64,000 nt of DNA from an uncultured Actinomyces sp. (lineage in GTDB: Bacteria > Actinomycetota > Actinomycetes > Actinomycetales > Actinomycetaceae), in assembly GCA_938014245.1 (NCBI GenBank), contig CALLSD010000046.1, forward strand, positions 1-64,000, written 5' to 3'. The notes beneath the pieces were generated by a model. That model saw nothing but the letters and a program-made list of their open reading frames with translations, was not told where the DNA came from and searched no databases. The translations under genes were made by a program, and so were the position numbers. Shown one piece after another: positions 17,274-25,844 of this stretch (position 1 is its first letter; every line of letters starts with the position of its first letter).

Positions 17274-18361
17274 TGTATTTTGACGGGCACTTATTGACCG
17301 AATCGGGTTGGGTTCGCGGTGTGTGGGCCCTTGCTCCGGTCATTTCGTCCGTTGATACTATTCCGCGAGGAGCACAGGTTGTACGCGGGTGGGCTACCCC
17401 CGGCCTCGTCGATGCGCACTGTCATATCGGTGTCGGTCACGGTGCCCGCGTTCTGAGTGCAGATGAGCAGCGCGGACAGCTTCGCACTGAGCTCAGTGCG
17501 GGCGTGACACTTCTGCGTGATTGCGGTTCTCCCGTCGATACCTCGTGGGTTCAATGCGAGGCTGGTCTACCAGTCCTTATTCGATGCGGTCGTCACATCG
17601 CTCGCCCGAAGCGCTATATCCGAAGCCTTGCTCGCGAGGTCGATGATGCCAGGGACCTTACCGCGGTTGCGCTTGAAGAACTGGCACGTGGCGACGGCTG
17701 GGTGAAGATCGTGGGGGACTGGATCGATCGCAGTAAGGGAAGGGACGCGGATCTTGAGCCTTTGTGGCCTCGCGGCGCGCTTGTCGAGGCCGTCGCTGCG
17801 GTGCATGAATCAGGTGGTCGCGTCGCTGTTCATGCCTTTTCTCATCGCGTCGTTGATGATCTCTTAGAAGCTGGAGTAGACAATATTGAGCACGCGAGTG
17901 GAATGGATCAAGATCAGATTGCTGAGGCATGTTCTCGAGGCGTAGCAGTATCAGTCACCATGCTCCAACGTGAGCTTTTTGGGGAGTTTGCCGAGCAAAG
18001 CCGCGTCAAATACCCGCGTTACTCAGCGACGATGATGGGACTATCGAAGAATCGATATGAACAGGCGCAGCTTCTTTTTGATTCGGGGATAACGATTTTG
18101 CCAGCAAGCGATACCGGCGGTTATCAAGAACCTGGGAGTATTCGCGGTGAGCTTTACGCCTGGGCTGGCTTGGGAGTTCCAGCCGATGAGATCCTTTCTC
18201 GTGCAACGCTCAAGGCTCGACAGTATCTGAGATCCACTGCGGGTTTTGTTGGCGGGAGCGCGGATCTGATGATTTATGAGCAATGCCCCTCGCGCTCGGT
18301 TGACGCTCTTCTTCATCCGACGCAGATTTGCCGCGAAGGAATGCTTGTCGCCTCGGTGTAG
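17273..18361 (+). CDS. Amidohydrolase-family metal-dependent hydrolase
   Basis: 362 residues with the amidohydrolase TIM-barrel signature: DAHCHIG (metal-binding HxH), an active-site Lys region (DGWVKIVGDW), VAVHAFSH and the late Asp in PASDTGG. This points to imidazolonepropionase/prolidase-like enzymes of the superfamily; the substrate is unknown. The ATG overlaps the ffh stop by one base, so it is translationally linked to ffh, although there is no obvious functional link to protein targeting. A strong hairpin follows the stop. Confidence 0.85.
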   Translation: MYFDGHLLTESGWVRGVWALAPVISSVDTIPRGAQVVRGWATPGLVDAHCHIGVGHGARVLSADEQRGQLRTELSAGVTLLRDCGSPVDTSWVQCEAGLPVLIRCGRHIARPKRYIRSLAREVDDARDLTAVALEELARGDGWVKIVGDWIDRSKGRDADLEPLWPRGALVEAVAAVHESGGRVAVHAFSHRVVDDLLEAGVDNIEHASGMDQDQIAEACSRGVAVSVTMLQRELFGEFAEQSRVKYPRYSATMMGLSKNRYEQAQLLFDSGITILPASDTGGYQEPGSIRGELYAWAGLGVPADEILSRATLKARQYLRSTAGFVGGSADLMIYEQCPSRSVDALLHPTQICREGMLVASV

Positions 18362-18368
18362 GTTCGGA

Positions 18369-18408
18369 TTCAATCCTGGCGGTGATGAAGACCACCGCCA
18401 GGATTGAA
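18369..18408 (+). terminator. Terminator hairpin after the amidohydrolase gene
   Basis: Perfect 16-bp arms (18369-18384 and 18393-18408) around an 8-base loop, starting 8 bases after the stop. Only a weak T-rich tail (GTCTTTATG) follows. It separates the smc-ftsY-ffh unit from the rpsP operon. Confidence 0.8.
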
Positions 18409-18586
18409 GTCTTTATGCCAATCGGCTTGGAATAACCCTTTATTACTGGCATAATTGTTCGCTGTACTCGACGTGCGAAGAGCCCTCTCATCTGAGTTCG
18501 TCGCGTCCCGGGATAATCATCGTCTGTGTTTCCCTACCTGACGTATGTCTGTCCCACACCGATTTGAAACAGGAGTGACCACAACA

Positions 18587-19075
18587 GTGGCAGTTCGCAT
18601 TCGTTTGAAGCGCATGGGCAAGATCCATGCACCCGTTTACCGTGTCGTTGTCGTCGACTCGCGCAAGAAGCGTGACGGCCGCGTCATTGAAGAGGTCGGT
18701 CTGTACGATCCGACCCCGAACCCCTCGACCATCGAGATCAAGTCTGACCGCGTGCAGTACTGGCTCGGCGTGGGCGCACAGCCCTCGGACCAGGTTCGTA
18801 ACCTGCTCGTCCTGACCGGCGATATCGCTCGCTTCAATGGCAAGGCTGACGCAGTGTCCCGCGTTCAGTACGCAGATGCCGACAAGGCAGCCGCTGCTGC
18901 TCAGGCCATTAAGGACGCCGAAGCCGCTGCTGAAAAGCGCAAGGCAGACGCCTCCGCCAAGAAGGCTGAGGAAGAAGCTGCTCGCAAGGCTGAAGAAGAA
19001 GCCGCACAGGCCGCTGCCGCTGAAGAAGCTGCAGAAGAGCCCAAGGCTGAAGAAGAAGCCGGCGAGGAAGCCTGA
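18587..19075 (+). CDS. rpsP: 30S ribosomal protein bS16 with long Ala/Glu/Lys C-terminal tail
   Basis: The ribosomal core (residues 1-105) begins [19 protein letters not shown] with a GTG start at 18587, 11 bases behind AGGAG. From about residue 105 it carries a low-complexity helix-forming tail of Ala, Glu and Lys ([21 protein letters not shown]), longer than the compact family. An upstream in-frame ATG at 18545 would add 14 unrelated residues and is rejected. First gene of rpsP-KH-rimM-trmD. Confidence 0.96.
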   Translation: MAVRIRLKRMGKIHAPVYRVVVVDSRKKRDGRVIEEVGLYDPTPNPSTIEIKSDRVQYWLGVGAQPSDQVRNLLVLTGDIARFNGKADAVSRVQYADADKAAAAAQAIKDAEAAAEKRKADASAKKAEEEAARKAEEEAAQAAAAEEAAEEPKAEEEAGEEA

Positions 19076-19077
19076 TT

Positions 19078-19317
19078 ATGCTTGCTGATGCACTCGAACA
19101 CCTGGTCAGCGGAATTGTTGACCACCCCGAAGACGTGCGGGTTTCATCCCGTTCCATGCGTCGCGGGCAGATGCTTGAGGTTCGCGTGAACCCGGAGGAT
19201 CTGGGACGTGTCATCGGTCGTGGTGGTCGCACGGCTCGTGCGCTACGCACGGTGGTCAACGCACTCTCCCCGCGTGGGAATGTTCGCGTTGATGTTGTTG
19301 ACACCGACCGCGAGTGA
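19078..19317 (+). CDS. khpA: KH-domain RNA-binding protein (KhpA/YlqC family)
   Basis: 79 residues forming a single KH domain with GRVIGRGGRTARALRTVV as the RNA-binding GxxG loop and helix. It starts two bases after rpsP. Family members bind structured RNAs and are routinely encoded between rpsP and rimM. The length matches the family. Confidence 0.93.
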   Translation: MLADALEHLVSGIVDHPEDVRVSSRSMRRGQMLEVRVNPEDLGRVIGRGGRTARALRTVVNALSPRGNVRVDVVDTDRE

Positions 19318-19332
19318 CAACGCAGTGATCTC

Positions 19333-19365
19333 AAACGGGGACCTGGCTCGATCAGGTCCCCGTTT
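19333..19365 (+). terminator. Hairpin inside the rpsP-rimM operon (attenuator or internal terminator)
   Basis: Perfect 13-bp arms (19333-19345 and 19353-19365) with a 7-base loop and a T-containing tail (GTCGTTCCT). It lies between the KH gene and rimM and could reduce read-through into rimM-trmD so that ribosomal protein is made in excess of the maturation enzymes. Confidence 0.65.
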
Positions 19366-19391
19366 GTCGTTCCTATGACAAGGACTTTCCC

Positions 19392-19898
19392 ATGCTTATG
19401 ACGGCAGCACTGATTGGCCCCGCACACGGACTGCGCGGGGAAGTGATTCTCGATATCCGAAGTGATGATCCCGAACTTTTCATCAGCGGGACAGTTTTTG
19501 AAACCTCGGAGCAGTCCATGCCCGAGCTGACGCTTCGCTCCATCCGTCAGCATAAGGAACGCGTGGTCGCCTTATTCGAGGAAGTGAGCGACCGCGAAGG
19601 CGCAGAAGCTCTTCGAGGCGTGCGCCTGCTGACCGATGAACGCGAAGAAGAAGATGCCTGGTATCCTCATCAGCTCAAAGGCCTGCAAGCGCTTGATCTG
19701 CAAGGCCAGCCCTTGGGAACCGTTAAGGGAATTCAGATGGGAGCGGCCCAAGATCTGCTCTTAGTCGCAACTCAGTCTGGTGTTGTGATGGTTCCTTTTG
19801 TTCACCAAATCGTTCCCGAGGTTGATGTCGAGGGTGGAACCGTCACCATCGATCCGCTGCCTGGTCTTTTTGACGACGACGCTGTTGAAGCACGCTGA
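19392..19898 (+). CDS. rimM: Ribosome maturation factor RimM
   Basis: 168 residues. N-terminal RimM beta-barrel ([15 protein letters not shown]) and a C-terminal PRC-barrel-like part ([20 protein letters not shown]). It assists 30S head assembly by binding uS19. Starts at 19392; a second ATG at 19398 is possible. 23 bp before trmD. Confidence 0.95.
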   Translation: MLMTAALIGPAHGLRGEVILDIRSDDPELFISGTVFETSEQSMPELTLRSIRQHKERVVALFEEVSDREGAEALRGVRLLTDEREEEDAWYPHQLKGLQALDLQGQPLGTVKGIQMGAAQDLLLVATQSGVVMVPFVHQIVPEVDVEGGTVTIDPLPGLFDDDAVEAR

Positions 19899-19921
19899 TT
19901 CGAGCAGGGAAGAAACCACGA

Positions 19922-21235
19922 ATGCGCATTGATCTGATCAGTATTTTCCCGCAGTACTTTTCTGTTCTTGACCTTTCCCTCATGGGTAAAGCAAGAACTA
20001 GTGGGCACTTAGATATTCGCGTTCATGATTTGCGCGAATGGACTCACGATCGCCACCGAACAGTTGACGACACTCCCTACGGTGGTGGCGCCGGAATGGT
20101 CATGAAGCCCGATGTCTGGGGTGAGGCGCTCGACGACATTGTCGGTGACTCCACAAATTGCGTTTTAGCCGTCCCCACTCCCTCCGGTATTCCTTTTACC
20201 CAAAAGAAGGCCCAAGAACTCGCAGGTTTTGATCGCATCATTGTGGCGTGCGGGCGCTACGAAGGGATCGACCAACGCGTCGCTGACCACTACCGAAGCC
20301 GCGGCCTCGTCGTTGAAGAATTTTCGATCGGCGATTATGTCCTCAACGGGGGAGAAGTGGCCGCGCTCGTGCTTGTCGAGGCCGTTGGACGCTTGCTTGA
20401 CGGTGTGATCGGGAATCCTGATTCTTTGGTTGAGGAATCACACAGTGGCATTGGACTCTTGGAGTACCCTGTCTACACGAAACCTCAGTCGTGGCGAGGG
20501 CTTGAGGTTCCATCGGTTCTCATGAGCGGAGATCACGCGAAGATCGAACGATGGAGGAGTGACCGTTCGCTTGAACGAACCACTCGCCGACGTCCCGACA
20601 TTATTTCGCGTATCGATCCACATCAGCTTTCAACTCGCGACCGTGAAGTTATTGCGGCGCACGGCCTGCTCGTTTGCGATGATGGGTTCAGGACTGTTGA
20701 GATTCGTCGCGCGAAGAAAGAAGAGGCCGAGGTAATCAGTGCGCTTGCCTCACGAACCTTCCCCCTCGCCGTGCCTGATATGATCCCCGCCGAGGCCGCG
20801 CAGGACTTTATCCGCACGGGGCTGACTCCCGAGGTTTTTGCGAAGTATCTTGCTGATGAACGCGCGCGGTGCTTTGTTGCCTGCAGCGACGGAGTACTCA
20901 TTGCCTATTCTCTAGTCTTCCTTAATGCTCCAGCAGATATGCCGAGGGGAAATGGAAAATACCCCCTTGACGAGCATGCGGCATACCTATCGAAGTGCTA
21001 TGCGGATCTCGATGTGCACGGCAGCGGAATCGCGGGAGCTTTGCTTGAGCACACGATTGAGGCAGTTCGCCAAGAAGGCGCGACGCAGATCGTCTTGGGA
21101 ACCCACATCTACAACGAGCGCGCGCAGCGTTTCTATCGCAAACACGGTTTCAAGAAGACCGGGCGACGTCATTTCCGACTCAATGATCACGTCGATGCCT
21201 CCGATGTGGTGATGGTTCGCCCTGAAGGCGTCTAA
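19922..21235 (+). CDS. trmD: tRNA (guanine37-N1)-methyltransferase TrmD fused to a GNAT acetyltransferase
   Basis: Residues 1-240 are Trm[30 protein letters not shown] (trefoil-knot SAM site), [12 protein letters not shown] and [10 protein letters not shown]. TrmD methylates G37 of tRNAs reading CNN codons. Residues 257-437 are a complete GNAT domain: an acetyl-CoA loop ([19 protein letters not shown]) and [17 protein letters not shown]. There is no stop or frameshift at the junction, so a single 437-residue product is encoded; TrmD alone is usually about 230-270 residues. The acetyl acceptor is unknown. Confidence 0.93.
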   Translation: MRIDLISIFPQYFSVLDLSLMGKARTSGHLDIRVHDLREWTHDRHRTVDDTPYGGGAGMVMKPDVWGEALDDIVGDSTNCVLAVPTPSGIPFTQKKAQELAGFDRIIVACGRYEGIDQRVADHYRSRGLVVEEFSIGDYVLNGGEVAALVLVEAVGRLLDGVIGNPDSLVEESHSGIGLLEYPVYTKPQSWRGLEVPSVLMSGDHAKIERWRSDRSLERTTRRRPDIISRIDPHQLSTRDREVIAAHGLLVCDDGFRTVEIRRAKKEEAEVISALASRTFPLAVPDMIPAEAAQDFIRTGLTPEVFAKYLADERARCFVACSDGVLIAYSLVFLNAPADMPRGNGKYPLDEHAAYLSKCYADLDVHGSGIAGALLEHTIEAVRQEGATQIVLGTHIYNERAQRFYRKHGFKKTGRRHFRLNDHVDASDVVMVRPEGV

Positions 21236-21448
21236 CTCGCTCTTCCGTAAGGCAAATCACCGTTTTTCGGGAAGGTTTTTTCTCTTGGCACTGTTCTTTT
21301 CCTCAAAGAATGTGGCAAACTTGAACGGTCTGTGTGTGGCGTAACCTGCCGCGGGGGGCCGCCGGATCATACGGACATATTCACGATCGCAGGCTTGACC
21401 TGCCGAAGAGACGTGACTGACCTGCGGCAGAAGCGTCAAGGAGTAAAC

Positions 21449-21805
21449 ATGCAAAAGCTGGACGCCGTCGATGCAGCTTCGCTGCGCGAAGACATCCCTG
21501 CTTTCCGTTCCGGTGACACCGTCAAGGTTCACGTGAAGGTTATCGAAGGTAACCGTTCGCGTATCCAGGTTTTCCAGGGCGTCGTTATCGCTCGCCGTGG
21601 CCACGGTGTGTCCGAAACCTTCACCGTCCGTAAGGTTTCCTTCGGTGTCGGTGTTGAGCGTACCTTCCCCCTGCACGCACCGACGATCGACAAGATCGAA
21701 GTTGTCGTCAAGGGTGATGTGCGCCGCGCAAAGCTCTACTACCTGCGTGAGCGCCACGGTAAGGCTGCAAAGATCAAGGAGCACCGCTCCGGATCTGCCG
21801 AGTGA
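21449..21805 (+). CDS. rplS: 50S ribosomal protein bL19
   Basis: 118 residues, [19 protein letters not shown] start, [20 protein letters not shown] core. The ATG at 21449 has AAGGAG seven bases upstream. Upstream in-frame codons do not encode a bL19 N-terminus. A gene-free leader of about 210 bp lies between trmD and rplS; TTGGCA with a 17-base spacer to GAATGT near 21293-21321 is only a weak promoter candidate. Confidence 0.97.
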   Translation: MQKLDAVDAASLREDIPAFRSGDTVKVHVKVIEGNRSRIQVFQGVVIARRGHGVSETFTVRKVSFGVGVERTFPLHAPTIDKIEVVVKGDVRRAKLYYLRERHGKAAKIKEHRSGSAE

Positions 21806-21824
21806 CACTCGCTCGCGATTTAAG

Positions 21825-21852
21825 CCCGGTATCCTTAAGGATGCCGGGTTTT
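21825..21852 (+). terminator. rplS terminator
   Basis: A 10-bp stem (21825-21834 with 21839-21848, one G-U pair), TTAA loop, followed by TTTT. A typical intrinsic terminator 19 bases after the rplS stop. Confidence 0.85.
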
Positions 21853-21899
21853 CGCATACGTGTGAGAATTTACGGTAGTAAAAGGAAAGGGATCCGACT

Positions 21900-22652
21900 A
21901 TGAGCCGCCGTGGAACGCGCGAAAAAAGTGTACGAATGCCAGTCGCTCACGGCCCCTCGATCAAAGACATCGAGCGTGCTGAGCTTCGCGCACGCAAGAA
22001 CCCTCTCAATTGGCTGCGGGAGATGGCGATCATCGTCATCTGCGCCCTTGTCATTTCTTCGCTGCTTCGTGCTTTCCTTGTCCAGGTCTTCTGGATCCCT
22101 TCCGCCTCGATGCGCAACACCTTGATCGAACACGATCGCATCGCGGTTTCTCGAATCTCTCAGTACACCGGTGATATTCAGCGTGGCGATGTGGTCGTCT
22201 TTGACGACACTCTCGGGTGGCTGTCGAAAAATGACACGAAGAACTCAAGCCCGCTTCGAAAGATCGCAGAATTTACGGGAATCCTTCCTGCCGGCGGTGA
22301 ACAGACCTTGGTCAAGCGCGTGATTGGACTGGGCGGGGACCACGTCACCTGTTGTACGGCAGAAGGCAAGATCGAAGTTAACGGTGTCGCGATTAGCGAA
22401 CCCTACCTTGCCAGCTCAGGTCCGGCCTCGTCGATGACTTTTGACGTTACGGTCCCCGAAGGGCACCTGTGGGTGATGGGGGATAACCGAACGAACTCGG
22501 CAGATTCTCGCTACCACATGGGGAACGGACAATCTCCCTACGTTCCCGAAAGCGCAGTGGTGGGGCGAGCATTTGCGGTGATTTGGCCGACCAACCGCCT
22601 TACCTGGCTTGGAGATCGCTCGGTTTTCTCCGGAGTTCCTGATCCTCAATGA
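21900..22652 (+). CDS. lepB: Signal peptidase I
   Basis: A 250-residue membrane serine protease that removes signal peptides. A single N-terminal membrane helix (about 41-61) leads to the catalytic Ser70 in IPSASM, general base Lys139 in TLVKRVIGLGGD, and the conserved MGDNRTNSADSR box. An AAGGAAAGG purine run precedes the ATG. The stop overlaps rnhB. Confidence 0.95.
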   Translation: MSRRGTREKSVRMPVAHGPSIKDIERAELRARKNPLNWLREMAIIVICALVISSLLRAFLVQVFWIPSASMRNTLIEHDRIAVSRISQYTGDIQRGDVVVFDDTLGWLSKNDTKNSSPLRKIAEFTGILPAGGEQTLVKRVIGLGGDHVTCCTAEGKIEVNGVAISEPYLASSGPASSMTFDVTVPEGHLWVMGDNRTNSADSRYHMGNGQSPYVPESAVVGRAFAVIWPTNRLTWLGDRSVFSGVPDPQ

Positions 22653-23356
22653 CGTCCTCTTCGCAGGCGCCTCGACAGCGCTCAGCTAAGCTGCAGCCCA
22701 CGCGTGAGTGGGAGCAAGAACTGCAGTCTCGTTTCGGCGTTGTTGCAGGAATGGACGAGGTCGGGCGAGGTGCACTTGCAGGCCCGGTGTGCGTTGGTCT
22801 TGCTTTTGCGCCTCCTACCGGAGACGATGTTCTTCCCGGGCTTGCCGATTCAAAAATGCTCAGTATTCGTGCGCGCGAGGCCTTATATGAGCCGGTTTAT
22901 CAGTGGAGTCCCTGCATTGAAATCGGGCAGGCCAGTAACACTGAGATTGATCGTTTTGGAATTGTTGCGGCCTTGAGGCTGGCGGGGCGCCGAGCCATGA
23001 AGGCTGCACAGGCTCGTGGTTTCAATGCCGATGTCATCATTTTGGATGGAAGCCATGATTGGCTGAGCGACTCGCCGGATCTTTTTGCCAGTTTTGACGG
23101 TCCTTCCTATCCCGATATCGCTGTTCCACCTGTTGTGACACGGGTAAAAGCGGATGCACATTGTGCGGTTGTATCGGCAGCGTCTGTTGCAGCGAAGGTG
23201 TATCGCGACCGCTTGATGATGGAGTGTGAGGACCCGGGGTATGACTGGGCCGGGAACAAAGGGTATTCCTCCGCGGCTCATATTCGCGGGCTCCGCGAGC
23301 TGGGGGCTTCTGACTTTCATCGACGCTCGTGGAAACTTCCGGGTGTCGACGAATAA
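22649..23356 (+). CDS. rnhB: Ribonuclease HII
   Basis: A 235-residue enzyme that cleaves RNA in RNA-DNA hybrids. Catalytic acidic residues in GMDEVGRGALAGP (Asp36, Glu37), Asp in IILDGSHDWL and the VKADAHCAVVSAASVAAKVYRD block. It starts in an ATGA overlap with lepB. The N-terminal 25 residues are basic and unstructured. Confidence 0.95.
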   Translation: MTSSSQAPRQRSAKLQPTREWEQELQSRFGVVAGMDEVGRGALAGPVCVGLAFAPPTGDDVLPGLADSKMLSIRAREALYEPVYQWSPCIEIGQASNTEIDRFGIVAALRLAGRRAMKAAQARGFNADVIILDGSHDWLSDSPDLFASFDGPSYPDIAVPPVVTRVKADAHCAVVSAASVAAKVYRDRLMMECEDPGYDWAGNKGYSSAAHIRGLRELGASDFHRRSWKLPGVDE

Positions 23357-23404
23357 AAGACACTGCGGCCCTCTAAGATACTGAGAGCAACACAGGAGGC
23401 CGTC

Positions 23405-23704
23405 ATGTCGAACGATATTGAATCTTACGAGAATAATCTCGAACTAGCGCTTTTCCGCGAATATCGCGACGTCATCGGACTCTTTAAGTACGTTGTCGAA
23501 ACCGAACGCCGTTTCTACCTGTGCAATCACGTTGATGTACAAGCTCGACCTGTTGGCGGCGATATTTTCTTTGAGCTGACCCTGACCGACGCCTGGGTCT
23601 GGGATATCTATCGTTCTTCGCGTTTCGTTCACTCTGTCCGCGTTGTTACCTACAAGGACGTCAACGTCGAGGAGCTTAACAAGCCTGAACTTCCTCTTGC
23701 TTAA
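23405..23704 (+). CDS. DUF2469 family protein
   Basis: 99 residues, ordinary length for this actinobacteria-specific family. It is recognised by the N-terminal YENNLELALFREYRDV and by FYLCNHVDVQ and DAWVWDIYRSSRFV. Function unknown. It consistently sits beside rnhB and yraN, as here. A good GGAGG site precedes the start. Confidence 0.9.
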   Translation: MSNDIESYENNLELALFREYRDVIGLFKYVVETERRFYLCNHVDVQARPVGGDIFFELTLTDAWVWDIYRSSRFVHSVRVVTYKDVNVEELNKPELPLA

Positions 23705-23766
23705 GGACGGTATAGCAAGGTTCCGCCGCAGGAACCTGGTGACCTATTGTTGTTCAGGAAACGGTT

Positions 23767-23775
23767 TTATCCACA
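23767..23775 (+). promoter_or_regulatory. Perfect DnaA box
   Basis: TTATCCACA matches the DnaA-box consensus exactly. A weaker look-alike (TTTCCCACA) lies about 25 bases downstream. Both are in the non-coding gap 23705-23868 between the DUF2469 gene and yraN. Could bind DnaA or occur by chance. Confidence 0.4.
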
Positions 23776-23868
23776 GGGTGATCTCTGAACGGCGTTTCCC
23801 ACAGATTCCCCGTCCTACCTAATTTTTGCTTGCTGTACCTGCCATTCTTCCTCTCAAGGGAAGGAGTA

Positions 23869-24273
23869 ATGGTGGATCACAGGAAATACCTTGGCCAGGC
23901 AGGGGAGGAGTATGCCTGCCGCTTCATCGAAGACAACGGCCTAGAAGTTCTTGAACGGAATTGGCGTGATTCGCGGCGCGGAGAACTCGACATCCTTGCG
24001 CGTGAGGGGCACACAGCTGTTGTTGTCGAGGTCCGCACACGAATCGGCACAACGTATGGGAGTGCTCTGGAGTCTGTTGACACTCGCAAAGTGCTCCAGT
24101 TGCGGCGCCTTGCTGCCCGATGGGCACATCAGCACTCCTCCTTTTCCAAGCTCCGCATTGATGTCATTGCTCTGACTGTCCCTCGCGGGTGCGCAGAAGA
24201 AGTGCGCGAAGGCGGGAGAGCCGATTTCGATCGCTATCCACCGAAAATCGAGTGGGTCAGGGGCATCGCATGA
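23869..24273 (+). CDS. UPF0102 / YraN family endonuclease-like protein
   Basis: 134 residues of the restriction-endonuclease-like YraN fold: YLGQAGEEYACRFIEDNG, RNWRDSRRGELDILAREG and VVVEVRTR (PD-(D/E)xK-type core). Exact role unclear. The start could be the ATG at 23869 or the GTG at 23872; the GTG has better spacing from AAGGAG. The stop overlaps the comM-like gene by ATGA. Confidence 0.9.
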   Translation: MVDHRKYLGQAGEEYACRFIEDNGLEVLERNWRDSRRGELDILAREGHTAVVVEVRTRIGTTYGSALESVDTRKVLQLRRLAARWAHQHSSFSKLRIDVIALTVPRGCAEEVREGGRADFDRYPPKIEWVRGIA

Positions 24274-25844
24274 GTTCCTTCCTTGCGCGCACGCGAGCTG
24301 TCGCTTTGGTTGGCCTCGATGGGACCATCGTCGATGTCGAAACACACGTGGGGCGCGGACTAGTGACCTTTACCCTCGTTGGGCTGCCAGATGCCTCTCT
24401 GCGAGAAGCGCGCGATCGCGTTCGCTCAGCGCTTCAAGCGTGTGAACTGGAAGTACTGGATCGCCATGTGACAGTGGGGCTTTCACCTGCCGGTTTACCC
24501 AAATCAGGTTCGGGTTTTGACTTCGCGATCGCTGTATCCATTCTTCTTGCCTCGTCAAAGATCAGAGCTCAAGGCGTCGCTGGAGAAATCTTCATCGGTG
24601 AACTGGGACTGGATGGAAGTCTTCATACCATTCCTGGAGTCCTGCCAGCAGTGATTGCGGCCAGGCGCGCTGGGATCTCTCGGGTCTATGTTCCACAGGA
24701 GGCGCGCGAAGAAGCTTCACTTGTGCCGGGAATTGAGGTGCGCTCCTTTGCCCATCTTGCAGATTTTGTTCGCGCATGTGGAGGAGAAGCAACCCGAGCT
24801 CGGATCGTGGGCGTTTCTGGAAACACAGGATCGCGGCCACAACGAAATGAATCAGGAGAAAAATCGGGTCTGACTCGCGCTGAGATCGACTTTTCTCAAG
24901 TTCGCGGGCACAACGCTGCCGTGGACGCTGTTGCTCTTGCTGCGGCGGGCGGCCACCATCTGATGCTGATTGGTGAACCGGGAAGTGGGAAAACGATGAT
25001 CGCTTCTCGAATTCCTTCGATTCTTCCAGAGTTAAGCGAGAGTGATGCTCTGACCGCAAGTGCGATTCATTCCCTTGCCGGGGATCTTCCTGCAGGTGGG
25101 TTGCTTGACCATGCGCCTTTTCAATCCCCTCATCACTCCATGTCGATTCCTGCGATGGTCGGTGGTGGAAGTAGCTGTATTCGTCCGGGAGCTGTGTCTC
25201 TTGCCCACGGAGGAGTTCTCTTTCTCGATGAGGCCACTGAATTTGCGCCCGCGGTCTTGGACTCATTACGCCAGCCCATTGAATCTGGTTGGGTCAGAAT
25301 CCAGCGTTCGGGCCATGTTGCGTCCTATCCCGCGTCCTTTCAATTAGTTTTGGCGACGAATCCATGCCCGTGTGGACATCTAGGCGGACGAACGAAGAGT
25401 TGCACGTGTTCGTCCCTGCAACGACGGCGCTATTTGGGGCGCCTCTCGGGACCTCTCATCGATCGTATTGACATCACTTTGTCGATGAGGGTACCCACAC
25501 AAGCCGACTTGAAATGCGCTGCAGACTTCACCTCCGCATCTTTGAAGGAACAAGTTTGCGAGGCTCGCGAACGAGCGTTGCGGCGATTGCGAGATACTCC
25601 CTGGAAGCTCAATCGGGACGTGGACGGTTCGTGGATCCGTTCGACACACCCACCTTCGGAACGGATTTTGTCCCTAATAGATCGCTCTGTTGACCGGGGA
25701 GAACTTTCCATGCGAGGCGCAGATCGCCTTCTTCGACTGATGTGGACCTGTGCTGATTTCTCTGGAAAAAACACGATCGGGCTGGAGGAATTCTCCTGCG
25801 CACTCCAGCTTCGCCAAGGAGGCGAACACTATGGAATCGGATAA
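24270..25844 (+). CDS. ComM/YifB-family Mg-chelatase-like AAA ATPase
   Basis: 524 residues. An N-terminal Lon-protease-like domain (VGLPDASLREARDRVRSAL), then an AAA+ Mg-chelatase module with Walker A GEPGSGKTMIA near residue 235, Walker B FLDEATEF and a C-terminal Mg-chelatase part. ComM homologues act as branch-migration helicases during natural transformation. The neighbour dprA supports a DNA-uptake role. The start is the ATG overlapping the yraN stop. Confidence 0.93.
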   Translation: MSSFLARTRAVALVGLDGTIVDVETHVGRGLVTFTLVGLPDASLREARDRVRSALQACELEVLDRHVTVGLSPAGLPKSGSGFDFAIAVSILLASSKIRAQGVAGEIFIGELGLDGSLHTIPGVLPAVIAARRAGISRVYVPQEAREEASLVPGIEVRSFAHLADFVRACGGEATRARIVGVSGNTGSRPQRNESGEKSGLTRAEIDFSQVRGHNAAVDAVALAAAGGHHLMLIGEPGSGKTMIASRIPSILPELSESDALTASAIHSLAGDLPAGGLLDHAPFQSPHHSMSIPAMVGGGSSCIRPGAVSLAHGGVLFLDEATEFAPAVLDSLRQPIESGWVRIQRSGHVASYPASFQLVLATNPCPCGHLGGRTKSCTCSSLQRRRYLGRLSGPLIDRIDITLSMRVPTQADLKCAADFTSASLKEQVCEARERALRRLRDTPWKLNRDVDGSWIRSTHPPSERILSLIDRSVDRGELSMRGADRLLRLMWTCADFSGKNTIGLEEFSCALQLRQGGEHYGIG

